Shown one piece after another: positions 1 through 11,963 of a stretch of 64,000 nucleotides of DNA (position 1 is the stretch's first letter; every line of letters starts with the position of its first letter). Location: NCBI GenBank assembly GCA_020852175.1, contig JADZBH010000041.1, positions 1 through 64,000 on the forward strand, in the 5' to 3' direction. The notes beneath the pieces are model-generated. The model saw only the letters and a list, made by a program, of their open reading frames with translations, was not told the DNA's origin and did no database searches. A program made the translations under genes and the position numbers. This DNA is from Bryobacterales bacterium. GTDB lineage: Bacteria > Acidobacteriota > Terriglobia > Bryobacterales > Bryobacteraceae.

Positions 1-38
1 CCGCGCGGGCGTTCTCTGTTACACTGAAGTTTCCTACC

Positions 39-719
39 ATGAAAGTCGGGGTCGTTGTCTTTCCAGGAAGTAATTGCGACCACGATGCCTGGTACGCCAT
101 CACGGCGAACTCCGGACACCAGGCTGAGTTCATCTGGCACGCCTCCCAATCCCTGAACAATTTGGATGCCGTTTGGCTGCCCGGCGGATTTAGCTATGGC
201 GACTACCTGCGGTGCGGTGCGATTGCGAAGTTTTCGCCCGTGCTCGAAGCGGTCCGGCGGTTTGCGCGGGAAGGCGGACTCGTCATCGGCGTCTGCAACG
301 GATTTCAGATTCTCACCGAGGCGGGCATTCTGCCGGGGGCATTGGTGCGCAACCGCGGCCTTCAGTTCATCTGCCGCGAAGAGGCGGTCGTGGCCTGCAC
401 CGCGGATTCCCCATTCACCTCGACGATGCGGAGCGGCGCCGTGCTGCGCATGCCGATCGCGCACGGCGAGGGTTGCTATGTGGCCGGCGAACGGACGCTG
501 GACGAATTGGAAGCCGAGGACCGCGTGGTATTCCGTTATGCCAGCAATCCCAACGGAAGCCTGCGCGATATCGCGGGCATTCTGAGCAAGGAGCGCAATG
601 TGCTGGGCATGATGCCGCACCCGGAACGGGCGATGGACCCTCTGATGGGCTCCACCGACGGGTTGGCCGTTCTTGAAAGCATGGCCGCCGCGGTGGAAGC
701 GCGGGCGATCCTGTCATGA
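39..719 (+). CDS. purQ: Phosphoribosylformylglycinamidine synthase subunit PurQ
   Basis: 226 aa; [12 protein letters not shown]-terminus, GVCNGFQ glutamine amidotransferase nucleophile motif; overlaps purL by 4 bp. Confidence 0.97.
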   Translation: MKVGVVVFPGSNCDHDAWYAITANSGHQAEFIWHASQSLNNLDAVWLPGGFSYGDYLRCGAIAKFSPVLEAVRRFAREGGLVIGVCNGFQILTEAGILPGALVRNRGLQFICREEAVVACTADSPFTSTMRSGAVLRMPIAHGEGCYVAGERTLDELEAEDRVVFRYASNPNGSLRDIAGILSKERNVLGMMPHPERAMDPLMGSTDGLAVLESMAAAVEARAILS

Positions 720-2992
720 GCGCCAGGACGCCGGCGCGTCCGGCACAGGAAGATCCCGCGTTCCACGGATTGACTCCGGAGGAGTACGCGCTCGCCGTCC
801 GGATTCTCGGCCGCAAGCCGAACGTCACCGAGATGGGCATTTTCGGCGTCATGTGGAGCGAGCACTGCTCCTACAAGACCTCGAAGGTTCATCTGAAGAA
901 ACTACCCACGCAGAGCGAACGGGTACTGGTCGGGCCGGGTGAAAACGCCGGCATCATCGACATCGGCGGCGGCTGGGCCATCGCCTTCAAGATTGAATCG
1001 CATAATCATCCGAGCTTCATCGAGCCCTTTCAGGGCGCGGCCACGGGCGTGGGCGGCATTCTGCGGGACATCTTCACGATGGGCGCGCGGCCAATCGCCG
1101 TGCTCGATGCTCTCCGCTTCGGGCCGTTGACGGCGGCTGAAGCGGGCAGTGAAGCCGTGGCGGCGCGCAACCGGCGCATCGTCAAGGGGGTGGTGAGCGG
1201 CATCGCCCACTATGGCAACTGTTTCGGCGTGCCTACGGTGGGCGGCGAGTGCATGTTCGACGCGAGCTACAGCGGCAACCCGCTGGTGAACGTCTTCGCG
1301 CTGGGCGTTTTCAAGCACGACGAAATCTTCTTTGGCAAGGCGACGGGCGTCGGCAATCCCGTGATCTATGTGGGCGCCAAGACGGGCCGCGACGGCATCA
1401 AGGGCGCGGCCATGGCCAGCGAAGTCTTCAAGGAGGACAGCAAGTCCAAGCGGCCGAACGTGCAGGTGGGCGACCCCTTCATGGAAAAGCTGCTGCTGGA
1501 AGCCTGTCTGGAGGCGATGAAAACGGGCGCCATTGTCGGCATTCAGGATATGGGGGCCGCCGGCCTCACCTGTTCCACCTGCGAGATGGGATCGCGCGCC
1601 GGTACGGGCATCGAAATCGAGCTGATGAAGGTGCCGCAGCGCGAAACCGGCATGACGCCGTACGAAATGATGCTCAGCGAATCGCAGGAGCGCATGCTGC
1701 TGGTGGCCGAAAAGGGCCGCGAGCAGGAGGTGTTCGACGTGTTCGCCAAATGGGGACTGGACGCCTCCACCATTGGCGAGGTGACCAACGACGGGCTGCT
1801 GCGCGTGAGGCACAACGGCACGGTGGTCGCCGAGATTCCCAATCGTGAACTGGCCGACGAGGCGCCGCGGTACAACCGGCCATACGATGTGCCGGCGTTC
1901 CGTTCGGCTCCGCTCGATGGTCCCGCGCTGGCCCCGCCGCCGGTGAGCTTCGATGACGCCCTGACGGCGTTGATGACCTCGCCAGACCTGTGCTCGAAGC
2001 GCTGGATCTGGCAGCAATACGACCACCAGGTCCGCACGAATACAGTGCTCGGGCCCGGAGCCGACGCGGCGGTTGTGCGCATCAAAGAGACAGGGACTTC
2101 CGTGGCGATGTCGGTGGATGGGAACGGCCGCTGGTGCATGCTCGATCCCCGCGAAGGGGCCAAGCACATGGTGGCCGAGTGCTGCCGCAACCTGGCTACC
2201 ACCGGGGCACTGCCAGTGGCCGCCACGAACAACCTGAATTTCGCCAACCCGGAGCGGCCCGAGATCATGCGCCAACTGGTGGAGGCCATCGAAGGCATGG
2301 CCGAGGCCTGCCGGTTCTTCGAGACGCCCATCACCGGCGGCAATGTGAGTCTCTACAACGAAACGCACGACGAAGCCGATCCGGACGTGAGCGTGCCGAT
2401 CTTTCCGACTCCCGTGCTGGGCATCGTCGGCCTGATGAAGACCGAAGCGCCGCCGGGCATTGCCTTCCGGGCTCCGGGCCGCGCGCTGGTGCTGGTGGGC
2501 GGGCTGGGCTTGTCCGACGCACGTCAGTTCGGCTCCTCGCAGTACGCCCGGCAGGTTCTCGGCTCCGTGTGGGGCCTGCCGCCAGCGCTCGACATGGCCT
2601 ATGAAAAGCGCGTGCACGAAGCCGTGCGCGAAATCGTCACAGCCGGGCTCGCCGAAAGCGCGCACGACGTGAGCGAAGGCGGATTGGCCGCGGCGCTGGC
2701 CGAGTGTTCGTTCGGACCGGCCGGCGTGGGCGCCGAGGTTGCGCTGGCCAGTTCGATGCGCGATGATTTCGTCTTGTTCCACGAAGGCCCCTCGCGGGTT
2801 CTCGTGTCCACAACCTCCCCCGAGGCCGTGCTGGCCGTGGCATCACGGCACGGCGTGGACGCCATTCAGGCCGGTGTAACGGCCGTTGGATCGCTGGCCG
2901 TCCGCGTCAATGGGCGCGTGGCCATCGATGTCAAGGTGGATGAGTTGCGGGAAGCCTGGGAATCGGCCCTGCCTGCTTTGTTGTCGAACTGA
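716..2992 (+). CDS. purL: Phosphoribosylformylglycinamidine synthase subunit PurL
   Basis: 758 aa; [18 protein letters not shown] and GGNVSLYNE motifs. Confidence 0.97.
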   Translation: MSARTPARPAQEDPAFHGLTPEEYALAVRILGRKPNVTEMGIFGVMWSEHCSYKTSKVHLKKLPTQSERVLVGPGENAGIIDIGGGWAIAFKIESHNHPSFIEPFQGAATGVGGILRDIFTMGARPIAVLDALRFGPLTAAEAGSEAVAARNRRIVKGVVSGIAHYGNCFGVPTVGGECMFDASYSGNPLVNVFALGVFKHDEIFFGKATGVGNPVIYVGAKTGRDGIKGAAMASEVFKEDSKSKRPNVQVGDPFMEKLLLEACLEAMKTGAIVGIQDMGAAGLTCSTCEMGSRAGTGIEIELMKVPQRETGMTPYEMMLSESQERMLLVAEKGREQEVFDVFAKWGLDASTIGEVTNDGLLRVRHNGTVVAEIPNRELADEAPRYNRPYDVPAFRSAPLDGPALAPPPVSFDDALTALMTSPDLCSKRWIWQQYDHQVRTNTVLGPGADAAVVRIKETGTSVAMSVDGNGRWCMLDPREGAKHMVAECCRNLATTGALPVAATNNLNFANPERPEIMRQLVEAIEGMAEACRFFETPITGGNVSLYNETHDEADPDVSVPIFPTPVLGIVGLMKTEAPPGIAFRAPGRALVLVGGLGLSDARQFGSSQYARQVLGSVWGLPPALDMAYEKRVHEAVREIVTAGLAESAHDVSEGGLAAALAECSFGPAGVGAEVALASSMRDDFVLFHEGPSRVLVSTTSPEAVLAVASRHGVDAIQAGVTAVGSLAVRVNGRVAIDVKVDELREAWESALPALLSN

Positions 2993-3017
2993 GTAGTCTG
3001 ACGGATGGGAGGCGCGG

Positions 3018-4429
<1,412 letters not shown>

Positions 4430-4433
<4 letters not shown>

Positions 4434-5632
4434 GCGCCACGCTGTCCGCTTCGGCGCGGTCGGTGGCTCATTCGCGCATTCGCGAACTGGCCGAGATCGC
4501 CATGACGATGGACGGCGTCTTCAAACTCTACTTCGGCGAATCGAACATACCCACTCCGGCCTTCATTCGCGACGCCGCCGCGCGCGCCATGAACGAAGGC
4601 TTCACCTACTACACCTCGAATGCCGGGCTGGACAGCACGCGGCAGGCCCTGGCCGCCTACTATGAGGCGAAGCACGGCGTTGCACTCGACCCTGCCCGCG
4701 AAATCGTCGTCACCGCCAGCGGCGTGCAGGCACTGAACGCCGCCATCCGCTGCGTGCTCGATCCAGGCGACGAAGCGGTGGTCCTCACGCCCGCCTGGCC
4801 CAACGGCGCCTCCATCGTGCAAATGTGCAACGCGGCGCCGGTGATGATGGCGCAACCGCTGGTCAAGGAACCCGGGGGCGGCACGCGCTACACCATCGAC
4901 TTCGACGCGCTCGAAGCGGCCATTACGCCGCGCACGCGTCTGTTGCTCTATACCTCGCCTTCCAATCCACTGGGCTGGGTGGCGACCGGGGACGAGCAGC
5001 GGAGGTTGCTCGAATTCACACGCCGCCACAAGCTCTGGCTGCTGGCCGACGAGGTGTATGAGCGGCTCTGGTACGATGGCCCCGCCCTGGGCGGCGTCGC
5101 GCCCAGCATACTCCGGCTGGCCACGCGCCAGGACAGCGTGATCGTGGCGCAGAGCTTCTCGAAAAGCTATTGCATGACCGGTTGGCGGCTCGGTTGGATC
5201 GCCGCCCGCGCCGACCTGGCCGCCCGCGCCCGAGAGTTGAATGAGTTCATCGTCTCCCACGCTCCCAGCTTCGGCCAGCGCGCCGCCGAAACGGCGCTCC
5301 GCGACGGCGAGCCCTTCATCGCCGGGATGCTCGAACAGTTCCGCGCCAACCGCGACTTCTGCCTCGATGTCCTGCGCCCCCTGCCAGGCGTCACCGTGCC
5401 GGAGCCGGGCGGGGCGTTCTATCTGTTCCCCCGCATCGACGGCCTTGCCGACAGCTTTGGTTTCTGCAAACGTCTGCTGGCTGAAACCAGGGTGGGGCTC
5501 GCCCCTGGCGTGGCCTTTGGCGCGGGCGGCGAAGGCAGCGTACGGCTCTGCTACGCGAGCGAACGCGGCATCGTGGAGCCCGCCATGGAACGGCTGGCGG
5601 CTTTCATCGCCCGCGGCGCATGGGATGGATAG
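4430..5632 (+). CDS. Pyridoxal phosphate-dependent aminotransferase, class I/II
   Basis: 400 aa; PLP-lysine motif SFSKSYCMTGWRLGW; ATGA overlap with purF. Confidence 0.93.
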
Positions 5633-5672
5633 ATTAGCTGCAACCCGGACGACCGCCCGGAGGCCGAGGCGC

Positions 5673-5741
5673 TCAACCGCCGCCGATGCGGCTGATGAAC
5701 AGCAGCGCGGCCAGAATCAAAAGCCAGAAGATGTATTCCAC
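5673..5741 (-). CDS. Putative 22-aa membrane micro-protein (MEYIFWLLILAALLFISRIGGG)
   Basis: GTG start at 5741 preceded on the minus strand by AAGGAAGGG about 6 nt upstream; one hydrophobic helix; TGA stop; in otherwise empty intergenic DNA. Confidence 0.5.
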   Translation of the reverse strand: MEYIFWLLILAALLFISRIGGG

Positions 5742-5773
5742 GTGGACCCTTCCTTCATTCAAGATGCACTGCT

Positions 5774-6859
5774 ATGCTGCGGGGTGACAGGATTTCTTTG
5801 CGTTTGATCACAACCCTCTTTCGACGCCCGGCCGCGCCCGGACGTGTATCCCTGGCGTGGCTGGCCTGCCTCGGACTCTCCAGTGCGGCCCTTCTCACGG
5901 GCCAGGGGCTTGTCGTGTTCGACGACGGCGACCAGGTGCGCATCAAAGGGGCCGTTTACGACGCCGCCATCGCCAAGAGCGGGTATGTCAGCGGCGTGGC
6001 GGGAGGCTCCTTCCTCGACCATAAGACCGGCTTCCGCGACGCGGGCTTCGGCCTTGCCGTCGTGGACTGGCTCGTCGAGCCCGGCTCGGACGAGCGGTAC
6101 CGCTCCTCGCTGCCGGAACAACTACTGTACAAATTCGGCGACCTCGTGCATGGCCGGATTCCCAAACGCATCGTCGAAGGTCCGCAAATCTGCACCCAGG
6201 CCCGCCGCCTCGATCCCAAGGTGACGCGAGGCGCGGACTTCGTCGCCGTTCAAACGCGCCACGAGTTCACCCAGGCCGCGCCAGGACGCCGCCCCGGTTC
6301 GGTTTGGGAGCAGACGCTGGTGTTCCCCGAGGGCAAGCGCTGGTTCTACGCCGCCGACACGGTGACGCTGGCCAACGACGGCGTGGGAACGGCGCTGCGC
6401 ATCGACATGCCAGGCCACATCCGGCATCGCGGCGGCGACCGGTTCGAGCGTATCTACCTGAGTTACGACGGCGTCTTCGCGAGCGACCAGTTCACGAAGG
6501 ACTTCGCGCCCGACGCGCGCTTCCGCTATGTCCGCAAGCCGGGCGAGCCGCCCAAGCGCTTCATCCGCGCCTACCGTCTTCGTGATCCGCGCACCGGCAA
6601 GCGAGGCCCCTGGCTGGCTGGTATGACGTTGAATCCCGAGGTGGTGAGCGAAGCCTGGTGCCATCAGCGCGGCTACGTCAGTATGATCCAGGAGGTAGGC
6701 GGGGGCGTCTACCGCCAGGGGGACCAGATCCGGGCCGCCTACCTGATCGGCTACTTCGATTCGCTCGAGGAGATGGACCGCACCTTCGACCGCGAAGCCG
6801 GTCCGGTGGCCATCGAAGTGAAGGGCGAAAGCTGGCGGCTGGTTAAGCCGGGCGGGTAA
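5774..6859 (+). CDS. Hypothetical protein, N-terminal hydrophobic segment
   Basis: 361 aa ORF with coding-like composition; no family recognised; start codon uncertain. Confidence 0.7.
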   Translation: MLRGDRISLRLITTLFRRPAAPGRVSLAWLACLGLSSAALLTGQGLVVFDDGDQVRIKGAVYDAAIAKSGYVSGVAGGSFLDHKTGFRDAGFGLAVVDWLVEPGSDERYRSSLPEQLLYKFGDLVHGRIPKRIVEGPQICTQARRLDPKVTRGADFVAVQTRHEFTQAAPGRRPGSVWEQTLVFPEGKRWFYAADTVTLANDGVGTALRIDMPGHIRHRGGDRFERIYLSYDGVFASDQFTKDFAPDARFRYVRKPGEPPKRFIRAYRLRDPRTGKRGPWLAGMTLNPEVVSEAWCHQRGYVSMIQEVGGGVYRQGDQIRAAYLIGYFDSLEEMDRTFDREAGPVAIEVKGESWRLVKPGG

Positions 6860-7853
6860 GGTCCGCAGCGCTCGCGGCAGGAGCCGCGCGCACGCGCACG
6901 TCGCGCTGCGGGAACGGAATCTCGATGCCCGCCTCCTGAAATGCAGCGAATATCGCGAAGCGCAGGTCGCTGCGCAACAGTCCCGGCGAATGCGTGCGGG
7001 AGTTGGTCCAGACCAGCAACTCGAAGTCGAGCGAGCTTTCTCCGAACTCCTGGAAGAGCACGATCGGAGCGGGCTGCGCCAGCACGTCGGGGTGCCGAGA
7101 AGCGACCTGGATGAGGATGTCCCGCACGTTCGCGGGATCACTGTCATAGGAGACGCCGATCTTGACGCCCACCCGCACCTCGGCGTCGTTCGCCGTCCAG
7201 TTGATCACCTGGTTGTTGATGATGTCGTCGTTGGGCACCACGATGATGATGTTGTCGTTGGTGCGGATCCAGGTGCTGCGCGCGGCGATGCGTACCACGT
7301 CGCCGGCCAGGCCGCCCAACTCGATGCGGTCGCCCACCTGAATCGGCTGCTCCACCAGCAGCACGAGCCCCGAAATGAAGTTGTTGGCGATGTTCTGCAA
7401 CCCGAGGCCGACGCCGATGCCCACCGCGCCACCGATGAACGCCAGACTCTTGAAGTCGATGCCCAGCGACTCCAGTCCCACCGTCATGCCGAGCACGAAC
7501 ACCGCGTAGCCGAACACCCGTTCGATGGCGAACCGCTGCCCTTCGCTTAGTTGCACCTTTGTCAGGACGCGGTGGCGCAGGAAGGCGCTGCTGGCCCGCG
7601 AGATCAGCAGGATGAGCAGCAGAAAGAAGGTGGAGCGCAGGAAAAAGGCCGGACTGATGCTGGTTTGCCCGATGGTGAAGAACGGGCGCGCCAGAAACTC
7701 GCCCGCGTCGGCCAGCAGTCTTATCAGCCAGTTGCCGGGCAGCACCGCCGCCAACGCGCGTGCGGCGAAGAAGGGCAGGGCGAGCAGCACCAGGTACACC
7801 AGCAGCCGCCATCCGGGCGTGGGAAGTTTGTTGGGTTGGCGCCGTGTGGACAA
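6843..7853 (-). CDS. Mechanosensitive ion channel, MscS family
   Basis: 336 aa; AVGIGVGLGLQNIANNFISGLVLLVEQPIQVGDRIE, typical of the MscS pore and beta domain. Confidence 0.94.
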   Translation of the reverse strand: MSTRRQPNKLPTPGWRLLVYLVLLALPFFAARALAAVLPGNWLIRLLADAGEFLARPFFTIGQTSISPAFFLRSTFFLLLILLISRASSAFLRHRVLTKVQLSEGQRFAIERVFGYAVFVLGMTVGLESLGIDFKSLAFIGGAVGIGVGLGLQNIANNFISGLVLLVEQPIQVGDRIELGGLAGDVVRIAARSTWIRTNDNIIIVVPNDDIINNQVINWTANDAEVRVGVKIGVSYDSDPANVRDILIQVASRHPDVLAQPAPIVLFQEFGESSLDFELLVWTNSRTHSPGLLRSDLRFAIFAAFQEAGIEIPFPQRDVRVRAAPAASAADLTRPA

Positions 7854-7863
7854 GTTGATGCCG

Positions 7864-8499
7864 TTACGGGCACATCTTCTTCATCTGCGCCGTGGCCGCC
7901 TTCATCTGTTCCACACAGGCGGCTTTGTCGGCGCCCGCGGCGTGGGCGCAGGCCGCGGCAGGATCCATGCTCGCCAGTTGCGCCTTGATTTGCGCGCACT
8001 GAGGGCTGCTCGAATCCATCTGTAACACCGAGTTGGATTTGCACGCGCCGGCATAGCGGTAGCGCGCCTTGATCGTCGTTACCTTGCCGTCCTTGCCGGT
8101 AAGCGTGCTTGTGGTGAGGTAGGAATCCTTCGACTCCGCCGTAATCACCGCGTGCGATTTCGTTCCGTTGGGGCAGGATACCTGGACCTCAGCCGCGCTG
8201 GCCGTGTTTTTCAGGACCTTCACATCGCACTTTTCGCGCGGATTCGACGAGTTCTGCTTCATCTGATCGCCCATCTCCGCCGCGGCGTCCATGCAGACGC
8301 CCATGCCGGATGCCATCTTGGCGTGCTTCAGCATTTCCTTGTTCGAGGAATCGACCAGTTCCATCTTCCACAGCCCTTTGCCCGGCGGACGGCCGCCGAA
8401 CACGGCCAGCTTGGGAATGTCCTGCGCGAACAGACCGGAGACCAGCAGGCAGAGAACCGCCGGAACAGCGGTGGCTTTTGGAACGATACTTCGATACAT
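7864..8499 (-). CDS. DUF3617-like secreted protein
   Basis: Start reassigned to ATG at 8499 (MYRSIVPKATAVPAVLCLLVSGLFAQ signal peptide); PPGKGLWKMEL and cysteine pattern. Confidence 0.7.
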   Translation of the reverse strand: MYRSIVPKATAVPAVLCLLVSGLFAQDIPKLAVFGGRPPGKGLWKMELVDSSNKEMLKHAKMASGMGVCMDAAAEMGDQMKQNSSNPREKCDVKVLKNTASAAEVQVSCPNGTKSHAVITAESKDSYLTTSTLTGKDGKVTTIKARYRYAGACKSNSVLQMDSSSPQCAQIKAQLASMDPAAACAHAAGADKAACVEQMKAATAQMKKMCP

Positions 8500-8571
8500 A
8501 CGGCCAGAATGGCAGGCGCGGCACTCGGGTGCAACCGCCGGAACGTAACGGTCCGGCGCGGACTGCGTCGG

Positions 8572-8577
8572 TATAAT
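8572..8577 (+). promoter_or_regulatory. Candidate -10 box TATAAT upstream of the ABC transporter operon
   Basis: Perfect TATAAT in intergenic DNA; no strong -35. Confidence 0.4.
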
Positions 8578-8634
8578 TGGTGCGGCGCGCCGCGCGGCTA
8601 GCATGACGGCGGCCATGGCGCACCCCCTGTCAGC

Positions 8635-9369
8635 ATGAACGAGTCAATGATCGAGGCCATCGGCCTCAGCAAGTTCTATGGAGATTTCGCGGCGACGCGG
8701 GAGGTGAGCTTCGCGATTCCGCGCGGCCAGGTGGTGGCGTTTCTGGGGCCGAACGGGGCGGGGAAGTCCACCACCATGAAAATGCTCACCGGTTACCTGG
8801 CCCCTAGCGAGGGCTCGGCGCGCATCGCCGGATTCGACGTGCTGGCGGAGCGCGAGCGGGCGGTCGCGCGCCTGGGCTACCTGCCGGAAAACGGACCACT
8901 CTATCCCGAGATGACCCCTCTCGGTTTGCTCCAGTTCTTCGGACGCGCGCGCGGAATGAAGCGGAAACGCTTGCGGGAACGGCTCGACGAAGTGGTGCGC
9001 CTGTGCGCGCTCGGCGAGGTTCTGGAAAAGGCGATCGGCAAGCTGTCGAAAGGGTATCGCCAGCGCGTGGGCATGGCGCAGGTGCTGTTGCATGAACCCG
9101 ACGTGCTGATCATGGACGAGCCGACCGCGGGGCTGGATCCGAACCAGATTCGCGACGTCCGCGCGCTGATCCGGGAACTCGGCAAGACCAAGACCGTGCT
9201 GCTGTCCACCCACATTCTGCAAGAGGTGGAAGCCGTGGCCGGCCGCGTGATCCTCATCAACGCAGGACGCGTGGTGTTCGACGGCACGCCCGGAGAACTC
9301 GCGGGCGGAGCAGGCATCGAGGAGGCGTTCCACCGCTTGACCGGGCCCGCCGCCGGGGTGACCGCCTGA
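8635..9369 (+). CDS. ABC transporter ATP-binding protein (GldA-like)
   Basis: 244 aa; Walker A GPNGAGKST, signature LSKGYRQRVGMAQ, Walker B VLIMDEPTAGLD. Confidence 0.95.
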   Translation: MNESMIEAIGLSKFYGDFAATREVSFAIPRGQVVAFLGPNGAGKSTTMKMLTGYLAPSEGSARIAGFDVLAERERAVARLGYLPENGPLYPEMTPLGLLQFFGRARGMKRKRLRERLDEVVRLCALGEVLEKAIGKLSKGYRQRVGMAQVLLHEPDVLIMDEPTAGLDPNQIRDVRALIRELGKTKTVLLSTHILQEVEAVAGRVILINAGRVVFDGTPGELAGGAGIEEAFHRLTGPAAGVTA

Positions 9370-11963
9370 TGCGTTTCCATGCGGTGCGCGCCGTGGCCGC
9401 GCGCGAGTTCCACAGCTACTTCAGCTCGCCCGCCGGGTATGTCTTCATCACGCTGTTCGTCTTCGTCAGCGCCGTGGCCGCCTTCTGGCAGGAGCGCTTC
9501 TTTCAAAGCAACCTCGCCAATCTCGATCCTTTGAACGCCTGGTTCCCCTACCTGCTGATTTTTCTGGTTCCGTCCATCACCATGGGTCTCTGGGCGGAGG
9601 AGCGTAAACAGGGCACCGAGGAGCTGCTGCTTACGCTGCCCGCCCGCGGCGTGGAGATCGTGGCCGGCAAGTACGCCGCCGCGCTGGGCATTTATACAGT
9701 GGCGCTCATCTTTTCGCTCAGCCACGCCGTGGTGCTGATGTGGCTCGGCGCGCCCGATCCCGGCCTCTTGTTCTCCACCTACTTCGGCTACTGGCTGATG
9801 GGCGCGGCGCTGCTTCCGCTGGGCCTGCTGGCGTCGCAACTGACGGAAAACCTCACCGTGGCCTTCATTGGAGGCGCCGCTCTGTGTTCGCTGCCGGTGA
9901 TGTTCCAACATGCGGGCGCCGTGCTGCAGGGGCCTGTCCGGCCCGTATTGGAGCAGCTTTCCGCGCCCGAGCAACTGCGCGACCTCGCCTCGGGAATCGT
10001 TTCGTCCGGGCCGCTCGTCTATTGCGCGGCGCTGGCGGCGGCCGTGCTCTATCTTTGCGTCCGTCTTACTGAACGGCGGCGCTGGCGCACGCCCGCGCTG
10101 GGCCGCCATTATGCCGTGCGGACGCTGGCGCTGCTGGTGGCGGCGGGAGCGGCGTCCCTGATCGCCGCACGGTCCGGTGCGCGGCTCGATGTCACCAGCG
10201 AACAGATTCATTCGCTCGCTCCGGATACCGTGGAACTGCTGCGCGGCCTCGATTCCAGGCATCCCGTGATGATTCAGGCCTACATCAGTCCCGAAGCGCC
10301 GCGCAGCTACTCGGGCGTGCGGTCGGACCTGATTCGCACGCTCCGCGAGTTTGCCGCCGCCGGCCGCGACCGCATTCAACCCCGTATCGTGGAGACGGTT
10401 AAGTACTCGCCCGAAGCCCGTGAGGCGCGGGAGCGCTATGGCATCCTTCCCTTCCGCGTGCCCGCCGCCGAGGAGAGCGCCTCCGCCGCCAATGAGATCT
10501 TCCTGGGCCTGGTATTCACTTGCGGCGCCGAGGAGTTCGTCATTCCTTTCTTCGATCGCGGGCTTCCCGTCGAATATGAGCTGATGCGCAGCATCCGCGT
10601 GGTGTCGCGCGCCAGCCGCAAGCGCGTCGGCATCCTGCAGACGGAAGCGAAGCTGTTTGGCGGCTTCGATTTCCAAACACGCCAGAACGCGCAGGACTGG
10701 TCGATCGTGCAGGAGTTGCGGAAACAATATGAGGTGGTGCGCGTGGCGCCGGAGGCCGAATACCCCGCCAATCTCGACGTGCTGGTGGCCGCGCACCCCA
10801 CCACTCTCGATGCGCCGCAATTGGCCCGCCTCACCGCGTATGTAAAAACGGGGAAGCCCGTGTTCGTGCTGGTCGACCCAATGCCCGCCTTCAACATCAA
10901 CCTCGCCCCCGCCGCTGGCGAATCCTCCTGGGACGTGCGCGCTCTCATGACCGCGCTCGGCGTGGAATGGGCGCAGAACCGCATCGCCTGGGACAAGTAC
11001 AACCCGCACCCGCAACTGGGCGAACTCCCGCCCGAGGTGGTGTTTGTCGGCGCGGGGAATGGCGCCTCGATGCCGTTTCAGCAGAAGGCCGCCCTCACCG
11101 CCGGCCTGCAGGAACTGGTGCTGCTCTATCCGGGCGTGTTGAAAGCGAAATCGAAAGCCGCCATCCCGCTGCTCACCACGGGGACCGGCTCGGGCACGCT
11201 GCGCTTCGATCAACTCGTCGAAACCACCATGATGGGCCGCTCCATCGTGCGCGGCCTGCCGCACACGCCGGACAAAGGGGAGCATGTGCTGGCCTACCGC
11301 GTGAAGGACGCCGCGCGGAACGCGGTCGTCATCGCCGACGTTGACGTCATGGGCGAGGAGTTTTTCGAGCTGCGCCGCCGGGGCGTGGAAACGCTCAACC
11401 TGGACAACGTGACCTTCGTGTTGAACGCCATCGACGAACTGGCTGGCGGCACGAGCTTCATTGCCCTTCGCAACCGCCGTCCGAAACATCGCACGCTGGA
11501 ACTGGTGGAGGCGCGTACGCGCGTGTATGAAGAGAAACGCGCCGCGGATTCGCGCGACGCGGCCGTGCTGGCCGAACGCCGCCTGCAAGAGGCGCAGGCC
11601 CGTCTGGATGCGGCCGTTGCCACCGTCCGCGCCCGCGCCGACCTCGACGATCAGGCCAGGCAGATCATGATCTCGAACCTGCAAACAGCCGAAACCCGCC
11701 GCTTGCAGGTGGCGCGGCAGAATATTCAGGACGAGCGCGAAAGGCAGATGGAAGATGCCCGCGTGGGAATGGAGTCCAGCGTCCGGCGGATTCAGAACAC
11801 CATCAAGTTGCTCGCCGTCGGCCTTCCTCCCGTGCCCGCCTTCCTGCTCTTCCTTCTGATGAGCCTGCGCAAATTGCGCCGCGAGCGGATGCGGATCGCG
11901 CCGGAGCGCTTGTTGAGCGCTGCCCCGCCCCCAACGCCGCCCGCGGAAGGGGGGGCCGCATGA
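9369..11963 (+). CDS. Fused ABC-2 permease (GldF-like) and GldG-like auxiliary protein
   Basis: 864 aa; N-terminal multi-TM permease, then GldG/ABC_transp_aux-like region, C-terminal coiled coil and TM. Confidence 0.85.
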   Translation: MRFHAVRAVAAREFHSYFSSPAGYVFITLFVFVSAVAAFWQERFFQSNLANLDPLNAWFPYLLIFLVPSITMGLWAEERKQGTEELLLTLPARGVEIVAGKYAAALGIYTVALIFSLSHAVVLMWLGAPDPGLLFSTYFGYWLMGAALLPLGLLASQLTENLTVAFIGGAALCSLPVMFQHAGAVLQGPVRPVLEQLSAPEQLRDLASGIVSSGPLVYCAALAAAVLYLCVRLTERRRWRTPALGRHYAVRTLALLVAAGAASLIAARSGARLDVTSEQIHSLAPDTVELLRGLDSRHPVMIQAYISPEAPRSYSGVRSDLIRTLREFAAAGRDRIQPRIVETVKYSPEAREARERYGILPFRVPAAEESASAANEIFLGLVFTCGAEEFVIPFFDRGLPVEYELMRSIRVVSRASRKRVGILQTEAKLFGGFDFQTRQNAQDWSIVQELRKQYEVVRVAPEAEYPANLDVLVAAHPTTLDAPQLARLTAYVKTGKPVFVLVDPMPAFNINLAPAAGESSWDVRALMTALGVEWAQNRIAWDKYNPHPQLGELPPEVVFVGAGNGASMPFQQKAALTAGLQELVLLYPGVLKAKSKAAIPLLTTGTGSGTLRFDQLVETTMMGRSIVRGLPHTPDKGEHVLAYRVKDAARNAVVIADVDVMGEEFFELRRRGVETLNLDNVTFVLNAIDELAGGTSFIALRNRRPKHRTLELVEARTRVYEEKRAADSRDAAVLAERRLQEAQARLDAAVATVRARADLDDQARQIMISNLQTAETRRLQVARQNIQDERERQMEDARVGMESSVRRIQNTIKLLAVGLPPVPAFLLFLLMSLRKLRRERMRIAPERLLSAAPPPTPPAEGGAA

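Noticed and set aside
902-2782. 626-aa minus-strand ORF antisense to purL
   Set aside because: Lies fully within purL; His/Arg/Gly-rich translation with no family motifs; typical shadow ORF in GC-rich DNA
8901-11684. 927-aa minus-strand ORF antisense to the ABC/GldG genes
   Set aside because: Low-complexity RRHQ-rich translation; the opposite strand has clear ABC transporter motifs
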